NCBI RefSeq assembly: GCF_013141715.1
Contig: NZ_WHOA01000037.1
Span: forward strand, 45,322-109,321
DNA from: Paenibacillus phytorum
GTDB taxonomy: Bacteria; Bacillota; Bacilli; Paenibacillales; NBRC-103111
DNA: 64,000 nt
Direction: 5' to 3'
How positions within the stretch are numbered: the first letter of the stretch is position 1; the number at the start of each line of letters is the position of its first letter. Made by a program: the position numbers and the translations under genes. Positions 34,101 through 43,450 of the stretch are shown here, piece by piece. The notes under the pieces are model-generated. The model saw only the letters and a list, made by a program, of their open reading frames with translations, was not told the origin of the DNA and did no database searches.

Positions 34101-34276
34101 AGGTCGCCTCCTTTACGTAGAAAGTCTGTTTGTTTGGCCTGCTTTCACTGTATCACGCAAGACTTAAGCGACCTATGAACAAAACCCACTTCACTATGCA
34201 CATTTCCCACTATATTAAAATTGCCCTGTTCTCCAAGGGGGAGACAAGGCATTTTGCGTTCTCACATCTCATCATT

Positions 34277-35755
34277 TCAATCGCCACGACGGTAATCGCT
34301 TGGTGTCTGATGGGTCCATTTTTTGAACGTACGGTAGAAATAGTTCGGATTCAAGAAGCCGACGAGTTCACCGATCTCATTCACAGGCACCTCCGTAAAC
34401 CGCAGCGCCTCCTTCGCTTTCTCGACACGGATGCGCTGTACGTATTGGATCAGCGATTCTCCGGTCTTTTTATGGAATAAACCGCTCAAATATTTCTCGT
34501 CCAGCTGGACCATCTCGGCCATCGCCTTAACGCTGATGTTGCGATCGTAGTGATCTTGAATATACGCCATAATCCGATTCACCTCGGGATGATCCGTCTC
34601 ACCTTTGCGGCTTAACGAAAGGGTGAGCAGCGAATCGACCGCCGCCGCCATTGTACGTAAACATTGCGCATGCGAGGAAGCTCGAGTCACTTGGCTTTTA
34701 TGATAAGCAAGCGCCTCACCACGGCCATCCGCGATAATATCCAATGCGCGCAGCGCAAACGTCTTTACGCCGTACCACGAGATACGGTCTCTTTCCATAT
34801 CTGTCCAAGCCTCCTGCAATAGCGGCATCATGCCGGAAGGACCACTCCGGCCAAGTTGACGCAGCCGTTCGGATTCGCCACGCCAGAAGGCGCTCGGCAA
34901 TGCGTCCTCGGAACCCGATATGACGCGGAACCACCCCGGTTTGCCCGAATACCAACTGGCGTCAAGCCGCCGGAGTGCAAGTTGCCAATCGCGCGTAAAC
35001 GAAGCATACGTCCCTTTCTCTAAGCACGACACAGCGAACGGTATCTGTCCGGGACGAGGTATGCCGCTTAGCCATCTTGGAGGTTTGGAACTCCAAAGAA
35101 ATACCGACGTCATCCCGAGCGCAGCGTATTGGTGAGCAAGCGGCGGAGTGTGCCATTCCATAAGCTTCCAAGAATCGAGCAGCTTAGCATCGAACCCTTC
35201 GCCTCCATCCAGCGCCGTACAAATGATGACTTGCCCCCAAGCATCATCCCTCGGCTCCTGCATTGCCGAGGATTCTGATACAACTACACTGCTTTCTCGC
35301 AGGTTGCCGTTCATAATCGCTTCCCACTCTTTCGGGTAAGCCGTGTACAGCTCTGTGTGCGAGCGTTCCTGAGCCCGTTTCGTCAGTTGCCTGCTTACTT
35401 TGTCGAGGGTCGTTTGCAGCGACTCTGGACTCATCGATAATTTGAGTAAGTAGCCGGTCGCTCCGTACTCAAGCGCCTGCTGAGCATATTCAAATTCATT
35501 CATGGCGGTGAGCATAATGAATACTCCGTCGAAGTCCTTCTCCCTTGCTTGACGCAGCAGCTCTAGTCCGTTCAAGTTTGGCATCACGATATCGCTGATG
35601 ACGAGGTCCGGACGGTGACACTCCATCTCCTTCAAGGCCCGCTCCCCATCCTCCGCTTCGGCGACGACTCGGAAACCAAACGCTTCCCAATCGATGATTC
35701 CGATGATCGAACGACGTACGATCGCTTCATCCTCAACGAGCAAGACTTTCCACAT
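34277..35755 (-). CDS. YesN-type response regulator with AraC DNA-binding domain
   Basis: A 492-residue regulator: receiver domain (1-125) with the acidic pair in VEDEAIVRR and phospho-acceptor Asp in LVISDIVMPN (about residue 55); a central helical region (about 130-385); and a C-terminal AraC/XylS double helix-turn-helix (about 390-490: ISVKAMAEMVQLDEKYLSGL, then INEIGELVGF-type second HTH and YFYRTFKKWTHQTPSDYR). It lies two bases after its YesM-like kinase and upstream of the LplB gene, so the pair probably senses the polysaccharide and activates locus A. Confidence 0.92.
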   Translation of the reverse strand: MWKVLLVEDEAIVRRSIIGIIDWEAFGFRVVAEAEDGERALKEMECHRPDLVISDIVMPNLNGLELLRQAREKDFDGVFIMLTAMNEFEYAQQALEYGATGYLLKLSMSPESLQTTLDKVSRQLTKRAQERSHTELYTAYPKEWEAIMNGNLRESSVVVSESSAMQEPRDDAWGQVIICTALDGGEGFDAKLLDSWKLMEWHTPPLAHQYAALGMTSVFLWSSKPPRWLSGIPRPGQIPFAVSCLEKGTYASFTRDWQLALRRLDASWYSGKPGWFRVISGSEDALPSAFWRGESERLRQLGRSGPSGMMPLLQEAWTDMERDRISWYGVKTFALRALDIIADGRGEALAYHKSQVTRASSHAQCLRTMAAAVDSLLTLSLSRKGETDHPEVNRIMAYIQDHYDRNISVKAMAEMVQLDEKYLSGLFHKKTGESLIQYVQRIRVEKAKEALRFTEVPVNEIGELVGFLNPNYFYRTFKKWTHQTPSDYRRGD

Positions 35756-35757
35756 TT

Positions 35758-37578
35758 TTAGCCCTCCCTTGTCGATTCCAGGCTCCCGTAAGGACGGGAA
35801 ACAAGCAGCGGCATTGTCATCCGCGCCAGCGTCCCGGACTGCAGCGGCAGTAGCTCCAAAGCCGCTTCCTGCCGAAACAAAAGCTTGAGCCGATCCTGCA
35901 AATTATGTATGCCGATCGGCTTGCGCTTGCGCGGTACAGTCTGGACCGCCCGCGCCATCTCCAAACCAACTCCGTTGTCCTCCACCTCAAGGACGAGTTG
36001 TCCGGACTTCACATACACCCGGATCACAATTCGACCATCTTCGATGGTCTTCGAGAAGCCGTGCTGGATCGCGTTCTCCACCAGCGGCTGCAGCGACAAC
36101 TTGGGCACGAGAGCATACTGCAGCTCTGGTTCGTACCGGTCCGGCTCCAGTTCGTAATGGAAGGCAAACCGATCTTCGTGTCTTACCTGCTGGATATGTG
36201 CGTAAGCCTTCGCCATGTCGAGCTCGCTGTGCAAATGAATGAGTTCACTATCTGAATTCAGGCTAGCCTCGAGCAGCGTTCCGAGCGACATGCAGATCTC
36301 AGCTGTTTCCCGATCCCCCTTGGCCAATACGTTCCACTTAATCGTATTCAACGTATTGAGCAGAAAATGAGGATTCATCTGCTGCAAGAGCATCTGGAAC
36401 CGGATCGCTTCTTTCTGCCGCTCCTCTAGTTTCAGCCGTTCGATCAGTACGTTAATATCCCCCGTCATCGTATTGAATGTCTGAGCGAACTCCAAGATCT
36501 CTCCTTCGTATTTACCCGTCGGAATCGAGACTCGAAATTGCTTGTCAATCATTTCGGACATTTTCATACGCAGCAGCTGCAGCGGGCGAGTCACCCGCGA
36601 TAGAAGCGCGAATGTGATCAGGATAAATAATCCGGTAAACAAGAAGAAGGATGCGAAAAACTGCCGCTTCAATGCCTCGATGTCACCAAAGAGCAGCTCC
36701 AAAGGAAACTGGCCGACCAAATACAAGCCTACGGAAGGTATCGAGCTTGTATTTAATATATGGGTCCGATTACGATCGACATAGTAAGGCTCTTTGCCAT
36801 CGTCTAAGGAGTGAACGATCCTCAGAATGTCGCTAGGCACGTACGTATCCGTACGGCTTTGGTAAACAATTGTTCCCAGACTGTCAACAATGAAATACTC
36901 TTGCTGAATCAGGAATTGACTAACGCTCGAGCGAAGCCATGACTGATAATCGAAATGTACCGCCACGATCCCTTCCGGCCGTCCCGTCTCGTCGGTCAGC
37001 GTCATGTAGTATGTCAACTTCGGTTGCTTACGTGGAGCCGACTGCGGTTGCACTCCACCTTTGTTCTCGGTCTCGGTTTCCCACACATAGGACGCCTCTC
37101 CATTCAAAAGAGACCGCACAATCACAGGATTCAGAGAGATATCGGTAGATGGGCTATTCGTATTGAAATACTTTCGCCCGGATAAATCGGACAACGTATA
37201 GTTTACAAAAGAGCTTGCCAATCCAAAGTCGTTCTTTAGTGATTGCAAGGTCAGCATGATCGGATCGATGGTTGGCGTTGCTGTCATCGGGTTGGATTGC
37301 ATCAAGGGCGGATTGCGAAGCCATTCACGAATCGAGGGCTCCTTCTCCAACCGAAGCGAGCTGTAGAACATCAACGATCGAATGCGTTCGAAATTGTCCT
37401 TCACCTGATCGAGCTGGTATTGATTCTGCTCACTGATTCGCTTAACGTATACGCTTTCAATCGTCGAGTAGCTGCGAAGCTGCAGAAGAGAGAAGGGAAT
37501 TAGGATGAGAATGAGAAACGACAAAAACATTTTATTCTTTATCGTCTTGGGCAACAGCTTCCGCCATGTGAATCGCAT
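35758..37578 (-). CDS. YesM-type sensor histidine kinase
   Basis: A 606-residue membrane kinase: helix 1 (about 17-38), a Cache-like extracytoplasmic sensor (about 40-300), helix 2 (about 300-322), HAMP, the His_kinase (LytS/YesM) motif MNPHFLLNTLNTIKWN with the phospho-acceptor His, and an HATPase domain with VENAIQHG, EVEDNGVGL and IGIHNLQDRL. AGGAGG precedes the ATG. It follows the LacI gene by 24 bases and is coupled to the YesN-like regulator. Such pairs detect oligosaccharides outside the cell, probably with the neighbouring binding protein. Confidence 0.92.
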   Translation of the reverse strand: MRFTWRKLLPKTIKNKMFLSFLILILIPFSLLQLRSYSTIESVYVKRISEQNQYQLDQVKDNFERIRSLMFYSSLRLEKEPSIREWLRNPPLMQSNPMTATPTIDPIMLTLQSLKNDFGLASSFVNYTLSDLSGRKYFNTNSPSTDISLNPVIVRSLLNGEASYVWETETENKGGVQPQSAPRKQPKLTYYMTLTDETGRPEGIVAVHFDYQSWLRSSVSQFLIQQEYFIVDSLGTIVYQSRTDTYVPSDILRIVHSLDDGKEPYYVDRNRTHILNTSSIPSVGLYLVGQFPLELLFGDIEALKRQFFASFFLFTGLFILITFALLSRVTRPLQLLRMKMSEMIDKQFRVSIPTGKYEGEILEFAQTFNTMTGDINVLIERLKLEERQKEAIRFQMLLQQMNPHFLLNTLNTIKWNVLAKGDRETAEICMSLGTLLEASLNSDSELIHLHSELDMAKAYAHIQQVRHEDRFAFHYELEPDRYEPELQYALVPKLSLQPLVENAIQHGFSKTIEDGRIVIRVYVKSGQLVLEVEDNGVGLEMARAVQTVPRKRKPIGIHNLQDRLKLLFRQEAALELLPLQSGTLARMTMPLLVSRPYGSLESTREG

Positions 37579-37602
37579 ATCTATCCTCCTATCCCGCCAA
37601 TC

Positions 37603-38649
37603 CTAACCTTCAAAGTGTTTCAGTGGCAATACAGTATTCCCAGCGTAAAAGGCCCCTTGTACAAAGGTATGCTCATAAGGCTTGGATGGATTGGCGAGGC
37701 GCCATAGCATCCGCTCGGCCGCACGGGCTCCAGCCTCGCGGACAACTAGAAACGGTCGGGTCAGGCCGGGCATAAGTTCGTTGAGATCATCCTCCAAACT
37801 GATCAGTGAGCAGTCACCGGGAATGCTTCGCTCTGCGAGACTGCAGGCATAATAGATCCAGGCCAAGTCGTATTGGACAGCGCTTAAGATTGCCGTAGGC
37901 TTCGTCCGCTTCAGCTTTTCCACCACTTCTGAAATCCATTGCTCTTTATCACTTATCGCGCCAATGACATGATCTTCCGAATTTACGGTTTGCCCTGCCT
38001 CCTCCATCGCTTCCTTGAAAGCCCGCCAACGGATGGAGAACCCACGGTGCCTTACCGTATCACCAATGTACAAAATGCGGGTATGCTTCATCGATGCCAA
38101 ATAGCGAACGGATTGCCAGATAGCGGTTCCGACATCCCAGATTACGCTGTCTACCTTTTCGGCGGGCATTGGGAAATTAATCATGACACGGGGGATCTTC
38201 AAAGAAAGCAGCAGCCGCTCCAGCCCCGGCTTGATCGCTGGAGGAATGAAGACTCCATTCCAGTAAGCAACGTTCTGCTGTTCCAGCCACTCCTCGATGA
38301 CGCCTGCTTCATCGCTCTCAGGAGCGATTAACGTTTGAACGGTATGTCCGAATTCCTGCAGCTTTTCCTGCAGTCCCTGCAGAATCAATTGATGCAACTT
38401 GGACATGTTGCCGTTTATGATAAATTTGAACACCCGCGGATTCGCCGAGAAGATCGGGATATGTTCGACAGCGAAGCCACGTTCCTGCTCCTTGGTGCGG
38501 TAACCTAATCTTCTCGCCGTTTCCAGTACAGCCCTTCTTGTTTCTTCGGACATACCCGGAAGTCCCCGCAGCGATTTAGATACAGTATGGATCGTTAAAT
38601 TCAATTCCGAGGCAATGTCTTGGAGCGTTACTTTCTTCTTGATCGGCAT
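37603..38649 (-). CDS. LacI-family transcriptional regulator
   Basis: A 348-residue repressor. The N-terminal HTH (VTLQDIASELNLTIHTVSKS, about residues 5-24, and the hinge ETARRLGYR) is typical of LacI/GalR proteins, followed by a periplasmic-binding-like effector domain with inducer contacts such as YIGDTVRHRGFS. The variant IHTVSKSLRG replaces the common STVSRALNG. GGAGGGG precedes the ATG. First gene of the locus A regulatory block and divergent from the FAD oxidoreductase gene, so it may control both directions; no convincing LacI operator was seen in the 125-bp gap. Confidence 0.88.
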   Translation of the reverse strand: MPIKKKVTLQDIASELNLTIHTVSKSLRGLPGMSEETRRAVLETARRLGYRTKEQERGFAVEHIPIFSANPRVFKFIINGNMSKLHQLILQGLQEKLQEFGHTVQTLIAPESDEAGVIEEWLEQQNVAYWNGVFIPPAIKPGLERLLLSLKIPRVMINFPMPAEKVDSVIWDVGTAIWQSVRYLASMKHTRILYIGDTVRHRGFSIRWRAFKEAMEEAGQTVNSEDHVIGAISDKEQWISEVVEKLKRTKPTAILSAVQYDLAWIYYACSLAERSIPGDCSLISLEDDLNELMPGLTRPFLVVREAGARAAERMLWRLANPSKPYEHTFVQGAFYAGNTVLPLKHFEG

Positions 38650-38774
38650 TATGACTCCCCTCCAACAACAATCATTTCAACTAAAAATGTAACAAAAATG
38701 AAACTATAAATTAAAGCTTTTTTATAACTATACTGAAACCAAGGCAATTCTACAACTACAAAGAGGTGATCGAT

Positions 38775-40319
38775 ATGTTGGATTTTAGCAAAATCAACTA
38801 CTACAAGCCTTTGGCATCATCGACCGATGCGGCCTACAAGACCGATCTATGTATCTACGGCGGTAGCTCAGCCGGAGTAGCAGCAGCCGTGCAAGCGAAA
38901 CGCATGGGGTTAAAAGTTGTGCTCGCAGAATTCGGGCATAAGCTGGGAGGCTTGTCCTCCGGTGGACTTGGCCAAACCGATATCGGCAACAAAGCCGCGA
39001 TCGGAGGCATCTCACGTGAATTTTACCAAGCAATGGGGCGCCACTACGGCAGTATTGAAGGTGACGGCACGCAGTGGAACTTCGAACCTCACGTAGCGGA
39101 CCGTATTTTCCAGGAGTGGGTCGAACAAGATGGGATCACGGTGCTGTATGGCCAACGCTTGTCGACCGTTCAAAAGTCGCAAGGCAAGATCAAGAGTATC
39201 GTGATGGAGAGCGGCGTTCAGATTGAAGCCGACATGTTTATCGACGCCACTTACGAGGGGGATTTGTTGGCTGCAGCCGGAGTCTCGTATCATGTAGGCC
39301 GTGAAGCAAATTCGGTGTACAAGGAAACGTTGAACGGCGTTCATTTCGGCCATCCGAATCATAATTTCAAAGCATGGGTCGATCCTTTTATTATTCCGGG
39401 CAAGCCGGATAGCGGCTTGCTGCACGGCGTATCCGATGCGGCTCCAGGCTATCAGGGCCAAGGAGATCACTGTGTTCAAGCCTACAACTTCCGCATCTGC
39501 CTGACGAATGATCCTAGCAACCGCATGCCGTTTCCGGAACCTCCGAACTACGATCCCGAGATATTTACCCTGCTGGCTCGTTATATCGATGCAGGTGTAT
39601 GGGACTCCCTTCAGCTTCACTCATCGATGCCTAAGAGCAAGACAGATCTCAACAACTTCGGCGGGGTGTCAACCGACTATATCGGAATGAATTATGAATG
39701 GGCTGAAGGCAGTTACTCCAGACGCGAGCAAATATTCCAAGATCATTTGACTTATAATCTGGGCATGCTGTATTTCCTTTGCAACGACAACCGTGTGCCC
39801 GAGGCCGTCCGCGAAGAAGCACGGAAATGGGGGTTGCCGGCTGACGAATATACAGATTTCGGAGGCTGGTCTCCACAACTTTACATTCGCGAAGCGCGAA
39901 GAATGATTTCGGACCTAGTGATGACCGAGGACGACTGTCGTGGCTACCGCAAAGTGTCCGATTCCGTTGGGCTCGCCGCTTATCAGATGGACTCTCACAA
40001 CTGCCGGCGCATCGTCATTGATGGCCGTTGCATCAATGAAGGCAACGTTGAGGTTCGGCCTTCCGGCCCCTACCCCATTTCGTACCGATCCATCATTCCC
40101 AAGGGTGAAGAGTGCCTCAACTTGCTGGTGCCTATCTGCCTCTCCTCCTCCCATATTGCGTACGGCTCGATCCGGATGGAGCCGGTGTTCATGACCCTCG
40201 GACAATCGGCTGCTACCGCAGCGGCATTAGCCATCCAGCACGGCACATCGGTTCAGGATGTCGATTACGCCGAATTGCGCAAACGCCTGTTAGAGGACCG
40301 ACAAGTATTGGAAAGCTAA
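38775..40319 (+). CDS. FAD-dependent oxidoreductase (FAD_oxidored family)
   Basis: A 514-residue flavoprotein. The motif LCIYGGSSAGVAAAVQAKRM (about 18-37) binds FAD, followed by VVLAEFGHKLGGLSSGGLGQ, IDATYEGDLLAAAGV (about 155) and SSHIAYGSIRMEPVFMTLGQ near the C-terminus, all hallmarks of the PF12831 type. No signal peptide. An upstream in-frame start is rejected; AGAGGTG precedes 38775. Family members are common in polysaccharide-utilisation loci, where their role is mostly unproven. Divergent from the LacI regulator and followed by its own terminator. Confidence 0.85.
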   Translation: MLDFSKINYYKPLASSTDAAYKTDLCIYGGSSAGVAAAVQAKRMGLKVVLAEFGHKLGGLSSGGLGQTDIGNKAAIGGISREFYQAMGRHYGSIEGDGTQWNFEPHVADRIFQEWVEQDGITVLYGQRLSTVQKSQGKIKSIVMESGVQIEADMFIDATYEGDLLAAAGVSYHVGREANSVYKETLNGVHFGHPNHNFKAWVDPFIIPGKPDSGLLHGVSDAAPGYQGQGDHCVQAYNFRICLTNDPSNRMPFPEPPNYDPEIFTLLARYIDAGVWDSLQLHSSMPKSKTDLNNFGGVSTDYIGMNYEWAEGSYSRREQIFQDHLTYNLGMLYFLCNDNRVPEAVREEARKWGLPADEYTDFGGWSPQLYIREARRMISDLVMTEDDCRGYRKVSDSVGLAAYQMDSHNCRRIVIDGRCINEGNVEVRPSGPYPISYRSIIPKGEECLNLLVPICLSSSHIAYGSIRMEPVFMTLGQSAATAAALAIQHGTSVQDVDYAELRKRLLEDRQVLES

Positions 40320-40342
40320 TTGCGGCTTGAACGAAAAGAAAG

Positions 40343-40387
40343 AAGCTATTCCAGAAGCAATATGATCTGCTTTTGGGATAGCCTTTT
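40343..40387. terminator. Bidirectional terminator between FAD oxidoreductase and AraC genes
   Basis: AAGCTATTCCAGAAGCA (40343-40359) and TGCTTTTGGGATAGCC form a long stem. The plus strand continues TTTTTATTT. Confidence 0.75.
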
Positions 40388-40420
40388 TATTTATCACTTT
40401 TTGGGACTGCCCCTAAAATA

Positions 40421-41317
40421 TTATTCCACCGTCTCAATTCGACTTCTTGCCTTCACAGACTTCGCATATTCCGAAGGGCTCATCCCGCATACCCGTTTAA
40501 AAGCTTTGGAGAAATAATGAACGCTGCTGAAACCAAGTCGCCGGGATATTTCTGTAAAATTGTGCACATCCTCCCGAATGGAAACCTTCGCCTTTTCGAT
40601 CTTCATCAGCATGAAATATTCCTTGATGCTCTTACCTGTGTGTTTAGCGAACAAGTCCTTAAGCTTCGTTTTGGCTACATGAAAATGATGGCTAATCTCT
40701 GTTAAGGATATTTGGAATTCGAGCCTCTCCTCCAGAAAACGGATAATAGCCGTCACCAGCTGTAATTCATCCTTCTCCTTGGGCAAGAACGATAACGTCT
40801 GATCATTCTCTTGATGCGTCTTCTTACGCAGCAGAATAATGAGGAACATCTCCAGATAGTTCTTCAACAACTGCTCGCTGCCGATCAGTGAATTCTCTTT
40901 GCGAATTAACGGATATTTAAAAGGAAAGATGAAGGTGTTGGCTCCCTCTTCAATAATCTGAGCAAGCAGGTTTCTCTCCTCATCTTGAAGCTGAAACACC
41001 CTGTTCTCAAATTGCCCCATCGCTTTCGAGTAGCAATCAAACGTGATGACGATCACATTCGGGGCTCTTCCATGCGTGGCCGTAAAGCTATGAAACTCAT
41101 TAGGTTTATGAAAAATCAGGGAGCCTTGCTTGAGAATATGCCTGGTTGTATCGGCCAGCACTTCGACCTCACCTTTATCCACATAAACCATTTCCCAAAA
41201 GTCGTGACTTTCCCCCGAGAAAACATAATCTTTGCCAAACTCAAAATAATACATCGTAATGATACTGCGGATCTCTATCGTTAGATTCAAATAAACACGT
41301 TCCAGCTCTATTGTCAT
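40421..41317 (-). CDS. AraC-family transcriptional regulator with cupin-type sensor domain
   Basis: A 298-residue regulator. An N-terminal cupin-like domain (about 15-95: HDFWEMVYVDKGEVEVLAD, then HKPNEFHSF) binds effector, and a C-terminal AraC double HTH (about 195-295: ISLTEISHHFHVAKTKLKDL, FTEISRRLGFSSVHYFSKAF, SPSEYAKSV) binds DNA. AGAGGGG precedes the ATG at 41317; the longer frame lacks a ribosome site. Divergent from the Gfo/Idh gene at 41431, which is the likely target. Confidence 0.9.
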   Translation of the reverse strand: MTIELERVYLNLTIEIRSIITMYYFEFGKDYVFSGESHDFWEMVYVDKGEVEVLADTTRHILKQGSLIFHKPNEFHSFTATHGRAPNVIVITFDCYSKAMGQFENRVFQLQDEERNLLAQIIEEGANTFIFPFKYPLIRKENSLIGSEQLLKNYLEMFLIILLRKKTHQENDQTLSFLPKEKDELQLVTAIIRFLEERLEFQISLTEISHHFHVAKTKLKDLFAKHTGKSIKEYFMLMKIEKAKVSIREDVHNFTEISRRLGFSSVHYFSKAFKRVCGMSPSEYAKSVKARSRIETVE

Positions 41318-41430
41318 GTCGTCCCCTCTCTCTAAAAAAAACAAAAAATGCGGCTTTGATGACAAATCTATCTACAATTCTCCTCTTTATAATAGGAAAT
41401 AGTTTAACAACTGCCAAGGAGGAAAATAAA

Positions 41431-42561
41431 ATGAAGTTAGGTGTTATTGGTTATGGAAATCGCATTCAAGGTGTTATCCAGCAAATGATGAAAGAGGACG
41501 CTTCTTGCCAAATAGCAGCGATCGCGGATATTAGAAAACAAGAAATCCAGCAGCAACGGCTGCCACAATTAATGGACACAATTTTTAGGGATACACCCGA
41601 GGAGATGATTGCTTCAACGCAATTGGATGGCATCCTCATCGGCACGCGGTGCCTGCTGCACACCGAAATGGCCTTGAAGGTACTGCCGACCGGTATTCCT
41701 TTATTTCTTGAGAAACCGGTAGCCACAACGATGACAGACCTACTCCGTTTAAAAGCAAGAGGTGCACAAACTCAAACGCCTGTTGTCGTGTCTTTTCCGC
41801 TGCGGGTGACTTCCATTGTTCAGTTGGTCAAGGAAATTGTGGATTCAGGCAAAATCGGCACGGTTGAGCATGTGCAAGCCATCAATAATGTCCCTTACGG
41901 CGGCGTCTATTTCCATAACTGGTACCGTGATGAAGCGTTAACGGGTGGATTGTTTCTGCAAAAAGCGACACACGATTTTGATTACATCAACCATGTGCTG
42001 CAGATGCAGCCTGTAAGCGTGTGTGCAATGACATCCAAACAAATTTTCAAAGGAGACAAACCCGCTGGTCTGAAATGTGTGGATTGCAACGAGAACAGAA
42101 CGTGCGAAGAAAGTACCGCTTTCGCTGCTCCTGACATCCGAGATCACTGGGCATACTGCAGCTTCGCCAAGGATACCGGCAATGAGGATTCCGGAAGTGC
42201 ACTCTTTTATTATGAAAACGGTATGCACGTTTCGTATTCACAGAACTTTTTTGCACGTAAACAAGCAGCCTCGCGCGGTGCCCGCTTCCTCGGCTATAAA
42301 GGGACGGTGGAATTCGATTTTAATACAGGCATCGTCAAGGTATTCATGCATCATACGCCGAGAGTTGAGACATATCAGATCAGTGCGGAGGAGGATCATT
42401 TTGGCGGTGATCGCATGCTCGTTAGCAATTTCATCGAACTCATGCAAGGGCGTGGCACATCCGTCAGCACGCTCGATGATGGTTTAATCAGTGCACTCCA
42501 ATGTCTCAAAGCGAGGGAATCTGCGGAAACCAGAACGTTTCAAACGATCGGTTGGGAGTAA
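41431..42561 (+). CDS. Gfo/Idh/MocA-family oxidoreductase with a cysteine-rich insert
   Basis: A 376-residue enzyme. It begins MKLGVIGYGNRIQGVIQQMM (Rossmann motif), has FLEKPVATTM with the catalytic Lys (about residue 95) and GGLFLQKATHDFDYINHVL (about 170). Unlike the copy at 25016 it has a Cys cluster CVDCNENRTC (about 213-222) that resembles a metal-binding loop, seen in a subset of the family. AAGGAGG precedes the ATG; the frame extends upstream without a ribosome site. Probably activated by the divergent AraC protein. Substrate unknown. Confidence 0.87.
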   Translation: MKLGVIGYGNRIQGVIQQMMKEDASCQIAAIADIRKQEIQQQRLPQLMDTIFRDTPEEMIASTQLDGILIGTRCLLHTEMALKVLPTGIPLFLEKPVATTMTDLLRLKARGAQTQTPVVVSFPLRVTSIVQLVKEIVDSGKIGTVEHVQAINNVPYGGVYFHNWYRDEALTGGLFLQKATHDFDYINHVLQMQPVSVCAMTSKQIFKGDKPAGLKCVDCNENRTCEESTAFAAPDIRDHWAYCSFAKDTGNEDSGSALFYYENGMHVSYSQNFFARKQAASRGARFLGYKGTVEFDFNTGIVKVFMHHTPRVETYQISAEEDHFGGDRMLVSNFIELMQGRGTSVSTLDDGLISALQCLKARESAETRTFQTIGWE

Positions 42562-42571
42562 GGCATAAAAA

Positions 42572-42611
42572 AACAAAGCAGCTGCATGGTAAACTTCACA
42601 GCTGCTTTGTT
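42572..42611. terminator. Bidirectional terminator between Gfo/Idh and deacetylase genes
   Basis: AACAAAGCAGCTG (42572-42584) and CAGCTGCTTTGTT (42599-42611) form a perfect 13-bp stem; the minus strand continues TTTTTTTATG. Confidence 0.85.
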
Positions 42612-42624
42612 ATTAATCCGGAGC

Positions 42625-43428
42625 TTAACTCGTGAATGCGATTTGGCTGCCGCCTTTTACTTCAACAATATGATTGTCAACTTGAAGCCATACGGATAAT
42701 GCGGAGGGATTATACACGAATTGACATGAAGCTGAGAATTTGAGATTTTGAAATGCTTTTAGATAATCCACGATCTCCACATTGGTCGCATACCAGATAT
42801 CCAACCTGTTCCCGATAAACTCGCAGAAGCTTTCTATCAATGGCCAATTATGATCATGATCGAACTCATAGCTGTGCCCCCATACATACATCATGTACAG
42901 ATATTGCTTTTTATTTAAGTTTACAAAAGTTTCCGCCACATTCATTAAGTCCGTATTATGATGGCATGTAGGCTTCCATTCGAACAAATCGTCAGGCATC
43001 GCAAATTGCCCCGTACTCTGCGTAGTTCTTGCATACTCCACTCCCAGATAAGGCAGCATCTCTTTTATTTCCTTGTTGTAAGAACCATTAGGATATGACA
43101 TGCCTCTTACTGGATAGCCAACCATACGCTCCAATCTCTTCCTGTCTTCGAAGATTTCTTCTATGATTTGCTCCCTCGGGCACCTTGCAATCGTAGGATG
43201 CGTCAACGTATGTGCGGACACCTCATGTCCACGATACAGCGCAACAACCTCCTCTTCCGCTATACGGCTATTCATGCCAAGCATCCCCGAGTTCAGATGG
43301 AACGTTCCTTTCATGCCATACTTATTGAAAATTTCCACTAACTTGATGTCGGCGGTTTGACCATCATCATAACTCATTGTCAGAACTTTATGCTTTCCCT
43401 GAGGAAAAGCCATCATGATTTTAGGCAT
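42625..43428 (-). CDS. Polysaccharide deacetylase-family protein (CE4-like)
   Basis: A 267-residue NodB-homology-domain protein without signal peptide. Motif 1 is LTMSYDDGQTADIKL (SYDD in place of the usual TFDD), motif 2 VSAHTLTHPTIA supplies the HxxxH metal ligands, then MSYPNGSYN as motif 3 and MYVWGHSYEFDHD as a late His motif. The extra W-G-H-S motif is typical of a cytoplasmic, polysaccharide-locus subset. AAAGGGG precedes the ATG at 43428. Last gene of locus B, 22 bases after the propeller glycosidase. It probably deacetylates an imported oligosaccharide. Confidence 0.85.
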   Translation of the reverse strand: MPKIMMAFPQGKHKVLTMSYDDGQTADIKLVEIFNKYGMKGTFHLNSGMLGMNSRIAEEEVVALYRGHEVSAHTLTHPTIARCPREQIIEEIFEDRKRLERMVGYPVRGMSYPNGSYNKEIKEMLPYLGVEYARTTQSTGQFAMPDDLFEWKPTCHHNTDLMNVAETFVNLNKKQYLYMMYVWGHSYEFDHDHNWPLIESFCEFIGNRLDIWYATNVEIVDYLKAFQNLKFSASCQFVYNPSALSVWLQVDNHIVEVKGGSQIAFTS

Positions 43429-43450
43429 ATCTGCAGCCCCTTTCCCTTCA

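Noticed and set aside
34224..34249. Possible terminator between the YesN regulator and the LplB gene
   Set aside because: CCCTGTTCTCC / GGAGACAAGG gives an imperfect stem with a poor T tract; mentioned under LplB but not annotated as a feature.
39012..39620. 202-codon minus-strand ORF inside the FAD oxidoreductase gene
   Set aside because: Lies fully antisense to a strongly supported flavoprotein gene, has no ribosome site and no recognisable domain.
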